From positions 620,001 through 684,000 of the forward strand of contig JADJYX010000001.1 in NCBI GenBank assembly GCA_016719535.1: 64,000 nt of DNA. Reading direction: 5' to 3'. The notes under the pieces are model-generated. The model saw only the letters and a list, made by a program, of their open reading frames with translations. It ran no database searches and was not told the origin of the DNA. The position numbers were made by a program, and so were the translations under genes. This DNA comes from Rubrivivax sp. GTDB taxonomy: Bacteria; Pseudomonadota; Gammaproteobacteria; Burkholderiales; Burkholderiaceae_C. Each line of letters starts with the position of its first letter. Positions within the stretch are counted from its first letter, which is position 1. Positions 1-10,004 of the stretch are shown here, one piece after another.

Positions 1-115
1 CGGGACCAGCCGCGGCGCACGCATCGAGTTCGTCGTCGATGCTGCGGTCGTGCCACCAGCCCTTGGCGATGCGCTCGGCGCGGCGGGGTGCCAGCAGGAC
101 GGGATCGAATGGCAT
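1..115 (-). CDS. aliA: AMP-dependent acyl-CoA ligase, N-terminal 38 codons only (likely cyclohexanecarboxylate-CoA ligase)
   Basis: Only the first 38 codons lie in the window; the gene runs off the left edge. The visible protein begins MPFDPVLLAPRRAERIAKGW and continues with a WHDRSIDDELD segment, which resembles the N-terminus of cyclohexanecarboxylate-CoA ligases of the AMP-forming family. The family activates a carboxylic acid to its CoA thioester using ATP. It is the last visible gene of the minus-strand badH-badI-aliB-aliA series and begins 20 bases after the aliB stop, so it is probably co-transcribed. The substrate is inferred mainly from the neighbours, because the catalytic domains are outside the window. 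Confidence 0.6.
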   Translation of the reverse strand, partial: MPFDPVLLAPRRAERIAKGWWHDRSIDDELDACAAAGP

Positions 116-135
116 GTCGGGTCTGCGTGTCGACG

Positions 136-1293
136 TCAGGCCGGCACGAACTGGCGACCGGCGCGCGTGCGGGCGATGACGGTCTTCATGATCTGGGCGG
201 TGCCGTCACCGATCTGGAAGCCCAGCACGTCGCGCAGGCGCTGCTCCATCACGCCGCGGTCGTAGCCGCCGTGCCCGAAGCACAGCAGGCACTGGTGGAT
301 GACGTCGTAGGCCAGCTTGGGGCCCCACCACTTGGCCATGCCGGCCTCGGCGGAATGCGGCAGGCCCTTGTCCTTCAGCCACAGGCCCTGCAGGCACAGC
401 AGCCGCGCGCCCTCGACCTCGGTGTCGAATGCGGCAAGCGGGTGCGTCACGCCCTGGAAGGCCGACAGCGGCTGGCCGAAGGCCTGGCGCTGGGTGATGT
501 AGGCCCAGGTCTCGTCCAGCGCCGCGCGCGCCACGGCCAGGCACTGCAGGCCGATCAGCGAGCGCGAGAAGTCGAAGCCGTGCATCACCTGCACGAAGCC
601 CTTGTTCTCGTCGCCGAGCCGGTGGCTGGCCGGCACGCGCACGTTCTCGAAGAAGATCGAGCCGCGGCCGATGGCGCGCTGGCCGTGGCAATCGAAGCGG
701 TTGGTGGCCAGCCCCGGGGTGTCCATCGGCACCATCAGCGCGGTCACGCCGTGGGCGCCGGCTGCAGGCGTTCCGGTGCGGCCGAAGACCACCGTGATGT
801 CGGCCTGGTCGGCGGCCGAGATGGAGGTCTTCTCGCCGTTGATGACGTAGCAGTCGCCGTCGCGCTCGATGCGCAGGCGCAGGTTGGCCGCGTCCGAGCC
901 GCCGCGGGGTTCGGTCAGCGCGATGGCGCAGATCGCCTCGCCGCGGACGATCTTCTTCAACCAGGGGCCGACGACCTCCGGATTGCCGTATTGGGACAGG
1001 ATCTGCCCGTTCAGCGATGCCAGCAGGTTCAGGTACGACAAGCTCAGGTCGGCGCGCGCGATCTCTTCGTGGACCACGCCCGCGGCCAGGCAGCCCATGC
1101 CAAGGCCGCCGTACTGCTCGGGCAACTCGGGGCAGATGAACCCGAGCTCCCCCATCTCGCGCAGCAGGCTGCGGTCCAGCACGCGGGTCTTGTCGCGTTC
1201 CTGGAAGCCCGGCTTGACTCGCTCGTCGGCAAAGCGCCGCACGGTCTCGGCCAGCGCCTGCAGGACCTCGTCGATATAGGGGTTCGGGTTCAT
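136..1293 (-). CDS. aliB: Acyl-CoA dehydrogenase, probably cyclohexanecarboxyl-CoA dehydrogenase
   Basis: A 385-residue FAD-dependent acyl-CoA dehydrogenase of normal length, with the N-terminal helical domain, the middle beta domain (AIALTEPRGGSDAA, GEKTSIS) and the C-terminal helical domain (RQAFGQPLSAFQG). Such enzymes insert a 2,3 double bond into an acyl-CoA and pass electrons to ETF. At the position of the usual catalytic glutamate (IYEGT in most members) this protein has IGDGTAQI, giving Asp363. Aspartate at this position is reported for characterised cyclohexanecarboxyl-CoA dehydrogenases, which supports the call together with badI and badH just upstream. It would convert cyclohexanecarboxyl-CoA to cyclohex-1-ene-1-carboxyl-CoA in the cytoplasm. 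The start 16 bases after the badI stop fits an operon. Confidence 0.82.
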   Translation of the reverse strand: MNPNPYIDEVLQALAETVRRFADERVKPGFQERDKTRVLDRSLLREMGELGFICPELPEQYGGLGMGCLAAGVVHEEIARADLSLSYLNLLASLNGQILSQYGNPEVVGPWLKKIVRGEAICAIALTEPRGGSDAANLRLRIERDGDCYVINGEKTSISAADQADITVVFGRTGTPAAGAHGVTALMVPMDTPGLATNRFDCHGQRAIGRGSIFFENVRVPASHRLGDENKGFVQVMHGFDFSRSLIGLQCLAVARAALDETWAYITQRQAFGQPLSAFQGVTHPLAAFDTEVEGARLLCLQGLWLKDKGLPHSAEAGMAKWWGPKLAYDVIHQCLLCFGHGGYDRGVMEQRLRDVLGFQIGDGTAQIMKTVIARTRAGRQFVPA

Positions 1294-1309
1294 CGCCGCC
1301 CTCCCTGGC

Positions 1310-2092
1310 CTATTTGGCGTACTTCTTGAAGTCGGGCTTGCGCTTTTCCTTCAGCGCCGCCACCCCTTCGCGCGATTCTTCGGTGTCGTAGTACAGCTTG
1401 AGCGCATACATGCCCATGCCGGCGATGCCGCTCTGGTGCGCGGTGTCCATGTTGAAGCTGCGCTTGGCGATGGCGATGGCGGTCGGGCTGCGCTCGCAGA
1501 TCGTCTCGGCCCATTCCTGCACGGTGGTGTCCAGCTGCTCGTGCGGCACGCAGATGTTGGCCAGCCCCATGGCGACCGCTTCCTGGCCCGAATAGCGCTT
1601 GTTCAGATACCAGATCTCGCGCGCCTTCTTCTCGCCCACCACGCGCGCCAGGAAGGCGGTGCCGTAGCCGGGGTCGACCGAGCCCATCTTGGGCCCGACC
1701 TGGCCGAAGATGGCCTTCTCGGAGCAGATGGTCAGGTCGCAGATCGTGCACAGCACGTTGCCGCCGCCGATGGCAAAGCCCTGCACGCGCGCGATCACGG
1801 GCTTGGGCACGTCGCGGATGGCGGTGTGCAGCTCCTCCATCGGCAGCCCGATGGTGCCGCGACCGTCGTAGTTGCCGTCGTGCGCCGACTGGTCGCCGCC
1901 GGTGCAGAAGGCCTTCTCGCCGGCGCCCGCCAGCACGATGCAGCCGACCTCGCGGTCGTAGCCGGCCTTGTTCAGCGCCTTGATCAGCTCGTCGCAGGTG
2001 GTGCCGCGGAAGGCATTCATCTTCTCGGCGCGGTTGATGGTGATCCAGGCCACGCCGTTGCGGACCTCGTACAGGATGTCTTCGAAAGTCAT
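1310..2092 (-). CDS. badI: 2-ketocyclohexanecarboxyl-CoA hydrolase (ring-opening, crotonase family)
   Basis: A 260-residue crotonase-superfamily protein close to BadI and MenB. It would hydrolytically open the ring of 2-ketocyclohexane-1-carboxyl-CoA to pimelyl-CoA, the step that links alicyclic acids to beta-oxidation. Visible family features are the CoA-binding/oxyanion segment AFCTGGDQSAHDG (residues 61-73), FAIGGGNVLC (106-115) and the BadI/MenB-like block FGQVGPKMGSVDPGYG (129-144) with a conserved aspartate. The start at MTFEDILYEV is preceded by GAGG at a suitable distance; longer in-frame extensions upstream run through non-coding spacer and were rejected. It lies between badH and aliB on the same strand. 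Confidence 0.88.
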   Translation of the reverse strand: MTFEDILYEVRNGVAWITINRAEKMNAFRGTTCDELIKALNKAGYDREVGCIVLAGAGEKAFCTGGDQSAHDGNYDGRGTIGLPMEELHTAIRDVPKPVIARVQGFAIGGGNVLCTICDLTICSEKAIFGQVGPKMGSVDPGYGTAFLARVVGEKKAREIWYLNKRYSGQEAVAMGLANICVPHEQLDTTVQEWAETICERSPTAIAIAKRSFNMDTAHQSGIAGMGMYALKLYYDTEESREGVAALKEKRKPDFKKYAK

Positions 2093-2199
2093 GGTGATGT
2101 CCTCGTGTTGCTGGTGCACGCCCTCGCAGCGCTCGGGCGGTTCGGTCGGCAGGTTCGGCAGGCATGAAGCCGTGCGCAGGCACGGCTTCATGCCCGTCC

Positions 2200-2967
2200 T
2201 CAGCCCACCATCGTCAGGCCGCCGGATACGCTGAGCACCTGGCCGGTGACGTAGGCGGCGTCGCTGCTGGCGAAGTACAGCACTGCGCCGGGCAGGTCGT
2301 CGGGCTGGCCGATGCGCCCGAGCGGGATCGAGCGCGTGAAGGCCTCCATCAGCTTCTCGGGGTTGCCTGCACCTTCCTTGTAGTCGGCGAACAGCGCGGT
2401 ATCGGTGGGGCCGGGGCAGACGACGTTGACGGTGATGCCGTGGCGTGCGTGTTCGCGCGCGATGGTCTTGGAAAACGCCACCAGCCCGCCCTTGCAGGCG
2501 GCGTAGACCGCCTCGCCCGACGAGCCGACCCGGGCGGCGTCGGAGGCGATGTTGACGATGCGCCCCGATTTGCGTGCGGCCATGCCGGGCAGCACGGCGT
2601 GGTGCATGTGCAGCGCGCCGGTCAGGTTGATGGCGATCAGCCGGTCCCACTGCGCCGGCTCGGTCTTGGTGAAGGGCTTGAAGACGTCCCAGCCGGCGTT
2701 GTTGACCAGCACGTCGATGGGGCCCAGCGCCGCCTCGGCGGCTGCGACCGCGGCGTCGACGCTGGCGCGGTCGGTGATGTCGCAGCAAAAGGCCTGCGCC
2801 GCGCCGCCCTCGGCGCGCACGGCCGCCGCCACCTTCTCGGCGGCGTCGAGCTTGAGGTCGAATACCGCCACGCGGCCGCCTTCACGGCCAAAACGGCGGC
2901 AGGTGGCGCCGCCGATGCCGCCGCCGCCGCCGGTGACGATCACGGTCTGGTTCTCGAATCGCTGCAT
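2200..2967 (-). CDS. badH: 2-hydroxycyclohexanecarboxyl-CoA dehydrogenase (SDR family)
   Basis: A 255-residue short-chain dehydrogenase with the nucleotide-binding motif TGGGGGIG (residues 12-19), the NNAG motif (89-92) and a catalytic set of Ser142, Tyr155 and Lys159 (YAACK). By family and context it oxidises 2-hydroxycyclohexane-1-carboxyl-CoA to the 2-keto compound used by BadI. The start MQRFENQTVI was chosen because the longer reading frame extends into the AT-richer divergent promoter region. It is the first gene of the minus-strand operon and is transcribed away from the MarR regulator. The gap to badI is 107 bases and contains a GAAGCCGTGC...GCACGGCTTC hairpin. Confidence 0.88.
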   Translation of the reverse strand: MQRFENQTVIVTGGGGGIGGATCRRFGREGGRVAVFDLKLDAAEKVAAAVRAEGGAAQAFCCDITDRASVDAAVAAAEAALGPIDVLVNNAGWDVFKPFTKTEPAQWDRLIAINLTGALHMHHAVLPGMAARKSGRIVNIASDAARVGSSGEAVYAACKGGLVAFSKTIAREHARHGITVNVVCPGPTDTALFADYKEGAGNPEKLMEAFTRSIPLGRIGQPDDLPGAVLYFASSDAAYVTGQVLSVSGGLTMVG

Positions 2968-3036
2968 GTTGCTTCCTTGCGCATTGCCAAGTGGGACGGG
3001 TTGATCGAAGATATTCGGAACAGAGTCTTCATATGC

Positions 3037-3050
3037 GTCAATATGTTGAC
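3037..3050. promoter_or_regulatory. Inverted repeat in the badH/badR intergenic region, candidate MarR operator
   Basis: GTCAATATGTTGAC forms two 5-base arms (GTCAA/TTGAC) around four bases. It lies in the 137-base, noticeably AT-richer gap between the divergent badH and badR genes. MarR regulators typically bind short palindromes in such gaps and repress both directions until an acyl-CoA ligand is present. Assignment to BadR is an inference from position. Confidence 0.45.
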
Positions 3051-3104
3051 TAATGCTATCGAAGCAATCAGCATCGCGCAATCAAATCTTCTTCAGGAGC
3101 CGTA

Positions 3105-3641
3105 GTGGTAAACCCTGATACAACGATCTCTCCAGCCAAGATCGAATTGGCCAACAGGTTGTTCTTTCGCTTGTATCAATGCGCAAACATGTTGCATAAA
3201 ACCGGCACGCGCGCGGTCGAGCAGGAAGGGCTGACGACACAGCAGTGGGCGGTGCTCGGGGCCTTGTCGCGGCCGCAGTCGCAAGCCGGCGTGAGCATCG
3301 GCGAGCTGGCGCGCTACCTGATGGTCAGCCGGCAGAACCTGTCGGGCCTGATCAGCCGCATGGAGCGCGACGGCCACGTGGCCGTCAAGCCCGACGGCCG
3401 CGACCGCCGCTCGCGCGTGGTGACGATGACGGACTCGGGCCGCCATGTCTGGCAGGTGCTGGCCCTGCCCAAGATCCATGCCTATTACGGCGAGATCCTG
3501 GCCGACTTCTCGATCAACGACGTCACGCACACGCTGCACTACCTGCTCAAGGTCCTGGGCAACATGCAGCGGCTGGACGAGGCCTGGCTCACCCCCGACG
3601 ATGGCGCCGGGGCCGACGCCGAGCCGGCGGCTGCCGTCTGA
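3105..3641 (+). CDS. badR: MarR-family transcriptional regulator, probable BadR
   Basis: A 178-residue winged-helix protein with MarR architecture: an N-terminal dimerisation helix (LANRLFFRLYQCANMLHKTG), recognition helix region GELARYLMVSRQNLSGLISR (about 65-85) and wing DGRDRRSRVVTMTDSG. It starts with GTG, preceded by AGGAG at 3094-3098. It is divergent to badH-badI-aliB-aliA. In Rhodopseudomonas palustris the MarR protein BadR represses badHI and is relieved by 2-ketocyclohexanecarboxyl-CoA, and the arrangement here matches that. The C-terminal 15 residues are alanine-rich and low complexity. Identity as BadR rests on the neighbours; the MarR fold call is strong. Confidence 0.8.
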   Translation: MVNPDTTISPAKIELANRLFFRLYQCANMLHKTGTRAVEQEGLTTQQWAVLGALSRPQSQAGVSIGELARYLMVSRQNLSGLISRMERDGHVAVKPDGRDRRSRVVTMTDSGRHVWQVLALPKIHAYYGEILADFSINDVTHTLHYLLKVLGNMQRLDEAWLTPDDGAGADAEPAAAV

Positions 3642-3698
3642 CCGCGGCGCGGCCGCGCGCGCTGGCTACAGTCGGGGCGTCGCTAGAATGAATTGACG

Positions 3699-3714
3699 TT
3701 GACGTAAACGTCAA
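3699..3714 (+). promoter_or_regulatory. LiuR-type palindromic operator overlapping the liu promoter
   Basis: TTGACGTAAACGTCAA has perfect 7-base arms around AA. A second TTGACG lies at 3693-3698 immediately upstream and could serve as a -35 element. The motif matches what I recall of the proteobacterial LiuR (MerR-family) operator of leucine/isovalerate catabolism. It lies 57 bases before liuB. No liuR or liuA gene is in the window, so the regulator must be encoded elsewhere. Confidence 0.7.
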
Positions 3715-3771
3715 TCGAAGCGCGCTCCAGCGCCGCGCAGACGGCCGCCCGCAGCACCACCCGGAGACCCC

Positions 3772-5382
3772 ATGTCCACGCTCACCTCCAAGCTCAACGT
3801 CCGCTCCGACGAGTTCAAGGCCGCGAGCACGCTGATGCGCCAGCTGGTGGCCGACCTCGGGCACAAGCTGGCGCAGGCGGCCGAGGGCGGCGGTGCGCAG
3901 GCGCGCGCCAAGCAGACCGCGCGCGGCAAGCTGCCGCCGCGCGAGCGCGTGGAGATGCTGCTCGACCCCGACACGCCCTTCCTGGAGCTGTCGCCGCTGG
4001 CCGCGCTGGGCATGTACGACGACGCCGCACCGGGCGCGGGCGTCATCACCGGCATCGGGCGCGTCGCCGGCATCGAGTGCGTGATCGTCTGCAACGACGC
4101 CACCGTCAAGGGCGGCAGCTACTTCCCGCTGACGGTGAAGAAGCACCTGCGCGCGCAGGAAGTCGCCGAGCAGAACCGCCTGCCCTGCATCTACCTGGTG
4201 GATTCCGGCGGCGCCAACCTGCCGGAGCAGGACGAGGTCTTCCCCGACCGCGACCACTTCGGCCGCATCTTCTACAACCAGGCCAACCTCAGCGCCAAGG
4301 GCATCCCGCAGATCGCCGTGGTGATGGGCAGCTGCACCGCCGGTGGTGCCTACGTGCCGGCGATGAGCGACGAGACCATCATCGTGCGCGATCAGGGCAC
4401 CATCTTTCTCGGCGGCCCGCCGCTGGTGAAGGCGGCCACCGGCGAGGTGGTCTCGGCCGAGGACCTGGGCGGCGGCGACGTGCACACGCGGCTGTCGGGC
4501 GTGGCCGACCACCTGGCCGAGAACGACCTGCACGCGCTGGCGCTGGCGCGCAGCGTGGTCGGCAACCTCAACTGGCGCAAGCCGGATCAGCTGCGGCTGC
4601 AGGCGCCGCGGCCGCCGCTGTTCGATGCGCACGAGCTCTACGGCGTGATCCCGGCCGACCCGCGCAAGCCCTACGATGTGCACGAGATCATCGCCCGCAT
4701 CGTCGACGCCAGCGAGTTCGACGAATTCAAGTCGCGTTTCGGCACCACGCTGGTGACCGGCTTCGCGCACATCGAAGGCATGCCCGTGGGGATCATCGCC
4801 AACAACGGCATCCTCTTCGGCGAGAGCGCGCAGAAGGGCGCGCATTTCATCGAGCTGTGCTGCCAGCGGCGCATCCCGCTGGTCTTCCTGCAGAACATCA
4901 CCGGCTTCATGGTCGGCCGCAAATACGAGAACGAGGGCATCGCCAAGCATGGCGCGAAGATGGTCACCGCGGTGGCCACCGCCACCGTGCCCAAGTTCAC
5001 GGTCATCATCGGCGGCAGCTTCGGTGCCGGCAACTACGGCATGTGCGGCCGCGCCTACAGCCCGCGCCTGCTGTGGATGTGGCCGAATGCGCGCATCAGC
5101 GTGATGGGCGGCGAGCAGGCCGCCAGCGTGCTGGCCACCGTCCGGCGCGACGGCATCGAGGCCAAGGGCGGCCGCTGGTCGGCCGAAGACGAAGCCGCCT
5201 TCAGGCAGCCCATCCTCGAGCAGTTTGCGCACCAGGCGCATCCCTACTACGCCAGTGCGCGGCTGTGGGACGACGGCATCATCGACCCCGCCGATACGCG
5301 CCGCGTGCTGGCGCTGGGCCTGTCGGCGAGCCTGAATGCGCCGATCCCCGAGCGCCCGGCGTTCGGCCTGTTCCGCATGTAG
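3772..5382 (+). CDS. liuB: Methylcrotonyl-CoA carboxylase carboxyltransferase (beta) subunit
   Basis: A 536-residue acyl-CoA carboxyltransferase of the length usual for MCC beta. The N-terminal half carries the acyl-CoA-binding region ([37 protein letters not shown]) and the C-terminal half the carboxybiotin side ([29 protein letters not shown]). With the alpha subunit encoded at 7988-9988 it would carboxylate 3-methylcrotonyl-CoA to 3-methylglutaconyl-CoA in leucine breakdown. Geranyl-CoA carboxylase is the main alternative, but liuC and liuE in the same operon favour leucine. It is the first gene behind the LiuR-type operator, with a 57-base leader. Confidence 0.9.
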   Translation: MSTLTSKLNVRSDEFKAASTLMRQLVADLGHKLAQAAEGGGAQARAKQTARGKLPPRERVEMLLDPDTPFLELSPLAALGMYDDAAPGAGVITGIGRVAGIECVIVCNDATVKGGSYFPLTVKKHLRAQEVAEQNRLPCIYLVDSGGANLPEQDEVFPDRDHFGRIFYNQANLSAKGIPQIAVVMGSCTAGGAYVPAMSDETIIVRDQGTIFLGGPPLVKAATGEVVSAEDLGGGDVHTRLSGVADHLAENDLHALALARSVVGNLNWRKPDQLRLQAPRPPLFDAHELYGVIPADPRKPYDVHEIIARIVDASEFDEFKSRFGTTLVTGFAHIEGMPVGIIANNGILFGESAQKGAHFIELCCQRRIPLVFLQNITGFMVGRKYENEGIAKHGAKMVTAVATATVPKFTVIIGGSFGAGNYGMCGRAYSPRLLWMWPNARISVMGGEQAASVLATVRRDGIEAKGGRWSAEDEAAFRQPILEQFAHQAHPYYASARLWDDGIIDPADTRRVLALGLSASLNAPIPERPAFGLFRM

Positions 5383-5386
5383 CGCC

Positions 5387-6424
5387 ATGCCCGATCGCGT
5401 GGACATCCGCCTGCTGGCCGCGCGCGACTCGACGGCGGCGCTGACGCAGCTGCTGCACCGGGCCTATGAACCGCTGGCGCGGCAGGGCCTGAATTTCACC
5501 GCCGCCACGCAGCCGGTCGAGACCACGCAGCAGCGCGCCGCCGAAGGCCAGTGCTTCGTCGCCGAAAGCCGCGGCCGCATCGTCGGCACCGTCACCGTGT
5601 GCGGGCCCTACGACCTGGCGGTCGCGCCCTGGTCCGCCGGCGTGGCCGCCTTCCGCGACCGCGACACCGCACATTTCCACCAGTTTGCCGTCGACCCCGA
5701 CCACCAGCGCCAGGGCATCGGCCGCCGCCTGGTGGCGGCCTGCGAACGCTGGGCGCGCGAGCGCGGCTACAAGCGCCTGGCGCTCGACACCGCCGAGCCC
5801 GCCGCCGACCTGCGCGCGCTGTACCACCGGCTCGGCTATGTCGACGTGGCGCAGGTGCAGTGGGCGGGCAAGACCTACCGCAGCGTGATCATGGAAAAGG
5901 CGCTCGACCATTCGCCGCTGCGCGAGCAGCTGCGCCTGCTGGCGCGCTACCACCTGTGGGCCACGCGCGAACTGCTGCGCCATGTCGAGCAGCTGCCCGA
6001 GGCCGACTACCGGCGCGACCTCGGCCTCTTCTTCGAGAGCGTGCACGGCACGCTCAACCACCTGCTGCTGGCCGAGCACGAGCTCTGGTACCGGCGCTTT
6101 GCCGAGGGCGCATCGGCGCCCACCGCGCTCGACCGCGAGATCGAGCCCGACCGCCGCGCACTGCGCGAGCGCCTGGTCGAAGCGGCGCTGGCCTGGCTGC
6201 CCCTGATCGAGGTGTGGCCCGAATCCCGCCTGCTCGGCAAGCTGGACTACCGCCGCAGCGACGGCGAGCCGATGACACTGCCGTTTGCCGCGACGCTGAC
6301 CCATGTCTTCAACCACGGCACGCACCACCGCGGCCAGGTCACGGCGGCGCTGACGGCGCTGGGCCGCGCCTGCCCCGAGCTGGACCTGGTGCGCATGCTG
6401 CAGCAGGAGGCCGCACGCCCATGA
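5387..6424 (+). CDS. GNAT acetyltransferase fused to a DinB-like domain
   Basis: A 345-residue two-domain protein. Residues 1 to about 170 are a GNAT N-acetyltransferase, with acetyl-CoA-binding motif A visible as FAVDPDHQRQGIGRRL and a C-terminal YHRLGYVDV strand. Residues about 185-335 form a DinB/YfiT-type four-helix bundle with its metal-binding histidines in HGTLNHLLLAEHELW and HVFNHGTHHRGQ. DinB proteins are often metal-dependent thiol transferases, but no substrate can be named here. It starts 4 bases after the liuB stop and overlaps liuC by 4 bases, so it is embedded in the leucine operon. Each domain also exists as a stand-alone protein. Confidence 0.85.
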   Translation: MPDRVDIRLLAARDSTAALTQLLHRAYEPLARQGLNFTAATQPVETTQQRAAEGQCFVAESRGRIVGTVTVCGPYDLAVAPWSAGVAAFRDRDTAHFHQFAVDPDHQRQGIGRRLVAACERWARERGYKRLALDTAEPAADLRALYHRLGYVDVAQVQWAGKTYRSVIMEKALDHSPLREQLRLLARYHLWATRELLRHVEQLPEADYRRDLGLFFESVHGTLNHLLLAEHELWYRRFAEGASAPTALDREIEPDRRALRERLVEAALAWLPLIEVWPESRLLGKLDYRRSDGEPMTLPFAATLTHVFNHGTHHRGQVTAALTALGRACPELDLVRMLQQEAARP

Positions 6425-7206
6425 GCCCGATCCAGATCCTGCGCCCCTCGGCCCATGTGGCCGAGGTCTGGCTCGACCGGCCGGAGCTGCGCAATGCCTT
6501 CAACAGCGAGGTCATCGCCGCGCTCGATGCCGCCTTCCGCGAGCTCGGCGCCGATGCGCAGTTGCGCGCCATCGTCATCGGTGGGCGCGGCAAGGCCTTC
6601 TGCGCCGGCGGCGACCTCAACTGGATGCGCGCCATGGCCGACTACACCTGGGCGCAGAACAAGGCCGATGCCAGCGCGCTGGCCGCGATGCTGTGGACCC
6701 TGTACAGCTGTCCGGTGCCGGTGGTCGGCCGCGTGCATGGCGATTGTTATGCCGGCGGCCTGGGCCTGGCCGCCTGCTGCGACGTGCTGGTGGCCGCCGA
6801 GGGCCTGCACTTCTGCCTCAGCGAGGCCAAGCTCGGCCTGCTGCCCGCCACCATCGGCCCCTACGTCGTGCGCGCGCTGGGCGAGCAGGCGGCGCGCCGC
6901 TATTTTCTGACCGCCGAGCGCTTCAGCGCCGCGCGCGCCCATGCGCTCGGTTTTGTGCACGAGCTGGTGGCGCCCGAGGCGCTGGACGCCCGGGTGGCCG
7001 AGATCGTCGCCGCGCTGGTGGCCAACGGCCCGGCGGCCGTCAAGGCCAGCAAGAAGCTGGTGCAGGACCTGGCCGGGCGCGAGATCGACGCCGCGCTGCG
7101 CGACGACACCGCCACGCGCATCGCCGATATCCGCGCCAGCGCCGAAGGGCGCGAGGGCGTCAGCGCCTTTCTCGACAAGCGGGAGCCGTCATGGAAAACA
7201 CCCTGA
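6421..7206 (+). CDS. liuC: Enoyl-CoA hydratase, probable 3-methylglutaconyl-CoA hydratase
   Basis: A 261-residue crotonase with the oxyanion-hole segment KAFCAGGDLNWM (residues 58-69), HGDCYAGGLGL (106-116) and SEAKLGLLPATIGPYV, in which Glu135 sits at the catalytic position. It hydrates 3-methylglutaconyl-CoA to HMG-CoA, between the carboxylase (liuB/liuD) and the lyase (liuE). The AGGDLNWM and KLGLLPATI segments are typical of LiuC. It starts by ATGA overlap with the preceding gene, and its 3' end overlaps the next gene by 16 bases, so translational coupling is likely. Confidence 0.88.
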   Translation: MSPIQILRPSAHVAEVWLDRPELRNAFNSEVIAALDAAFRELGADAQLRAIVIGGRGKAFCAGGDLNWMRAMADYTWAQNKADASALAAMLWTLYSCPVPVVGRVHGDCYAGGLGLAACCDVLVAAEGLHFCLSEAKLGLLPATIGPYVVRALGEQAARRYFLTAERFSAARAHALGFVHELVAPEALDARVAEIVAALVANGPAAVKASKKLVQDLAGREIDAALRDDTATRIADIRASAEGREGVSAFLDKREPSWKTP

Positions 7207-7829
7207 CCGCGCTCGATACCACGCACCTGGTGGCACTGGCCGCGGCGCTGGGCTGGGCCAGCGGCATGCGCCTGTATGCGGTCGTCTTTCTCACCGGCGC
7301 CGCCGGCTATCTGGGCTGGGTGCCGCTGCCCGCGGGCCTGCAGGTGCTGCAGAACCCGATCGTGATGACGGTCGCCGGGCTGATGGTGGCGGTGGAATTC
7401 TTCGCCGACAAGATCCCGGCGCTGGACACGCTGTGGGACCTGGTGCACACCTTCATCCGCATCCCCGCCGGTGCCGCGCTGGCGGCCGGGGTCTTCGGCG
7501 GCGATTCGGCCACCTGGGCCACGGTGGCGGGGCTGCTGGGCGGCACGCTGGCGGCCACTGCGCACACCGCCAAGGCGACCACGCGCGCGGCGGCCAATAC
7601 CTCGCCCGAGCCCTTTTCCAACATCGGGCTGTCGCTGCTGGGCGACCTGTCGGTGCCGGCCATGCTGTGGCTGGCCGTCGAGCAGCCGGTCTGGTTCTTC
7701 GTCGCGCTGGGCGTTGCCCTGGTGGTGGCGCTGGTGCTGATCGTCGTGCTGTTCAAATTCCTGCGCCTGCTCGCGCGGCGGCTGACCGGCCGCGCCGATC
7801 CCGCGCCGACCCCCGTCCTTCCGAGGTGA
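7191..7829 (+). CDS. DUF4126 integral membrane protein
   Basis: A 212-residue membrane protein starting at ATG 7191 inside the end of liuC (16-base overlap). Hydrophobic segments lie near residues 10-28, 55-70, 95-120 and 165-195, with the DUF4126 signatures AAALGWASGMRLYAVVFLTG and ALDTLWDLVHTFIRIPAGA. The family has no established biochemical function. Its place in the leucine operon suggests co-expression but not a role. The C-terminal tail is Arg/Pro rich. Confidence 0.78.
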   Translation: MENTLTALDTTHLVALAAALGWASGMRLYAVVFLTGAAGYLGWVPLPAGLQVLQNPIVMTVAGLMVAVEFFADKIPALDTLWDLVHTFIRIPAGAALAAGVFGGDSATWATVAGLLGGTLAATAHTAKATTRAAANTSPEPFSNIGLSLLGDLSVPAMLWLAVEQPVWFFVALGVALVVALVLIVVLFKFLRLLARRLTGRADPAPTPVLPR

Positions 7830-7834
7830 GCTGC

Positions 7835-7984
<150 letters not shown>

Positions 7985-7987
7985 ACC

Positions 7988-9988
<2,001 letters not shown>

Positions 9989-10004
9989 ACCCGAGGAGCG
10001 AGCC

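Noticed and set aside
88..1329. A 413-codon plus-strand frame opposite aliB
   Set aside because: Shadow of aliB; no domain resemblance.
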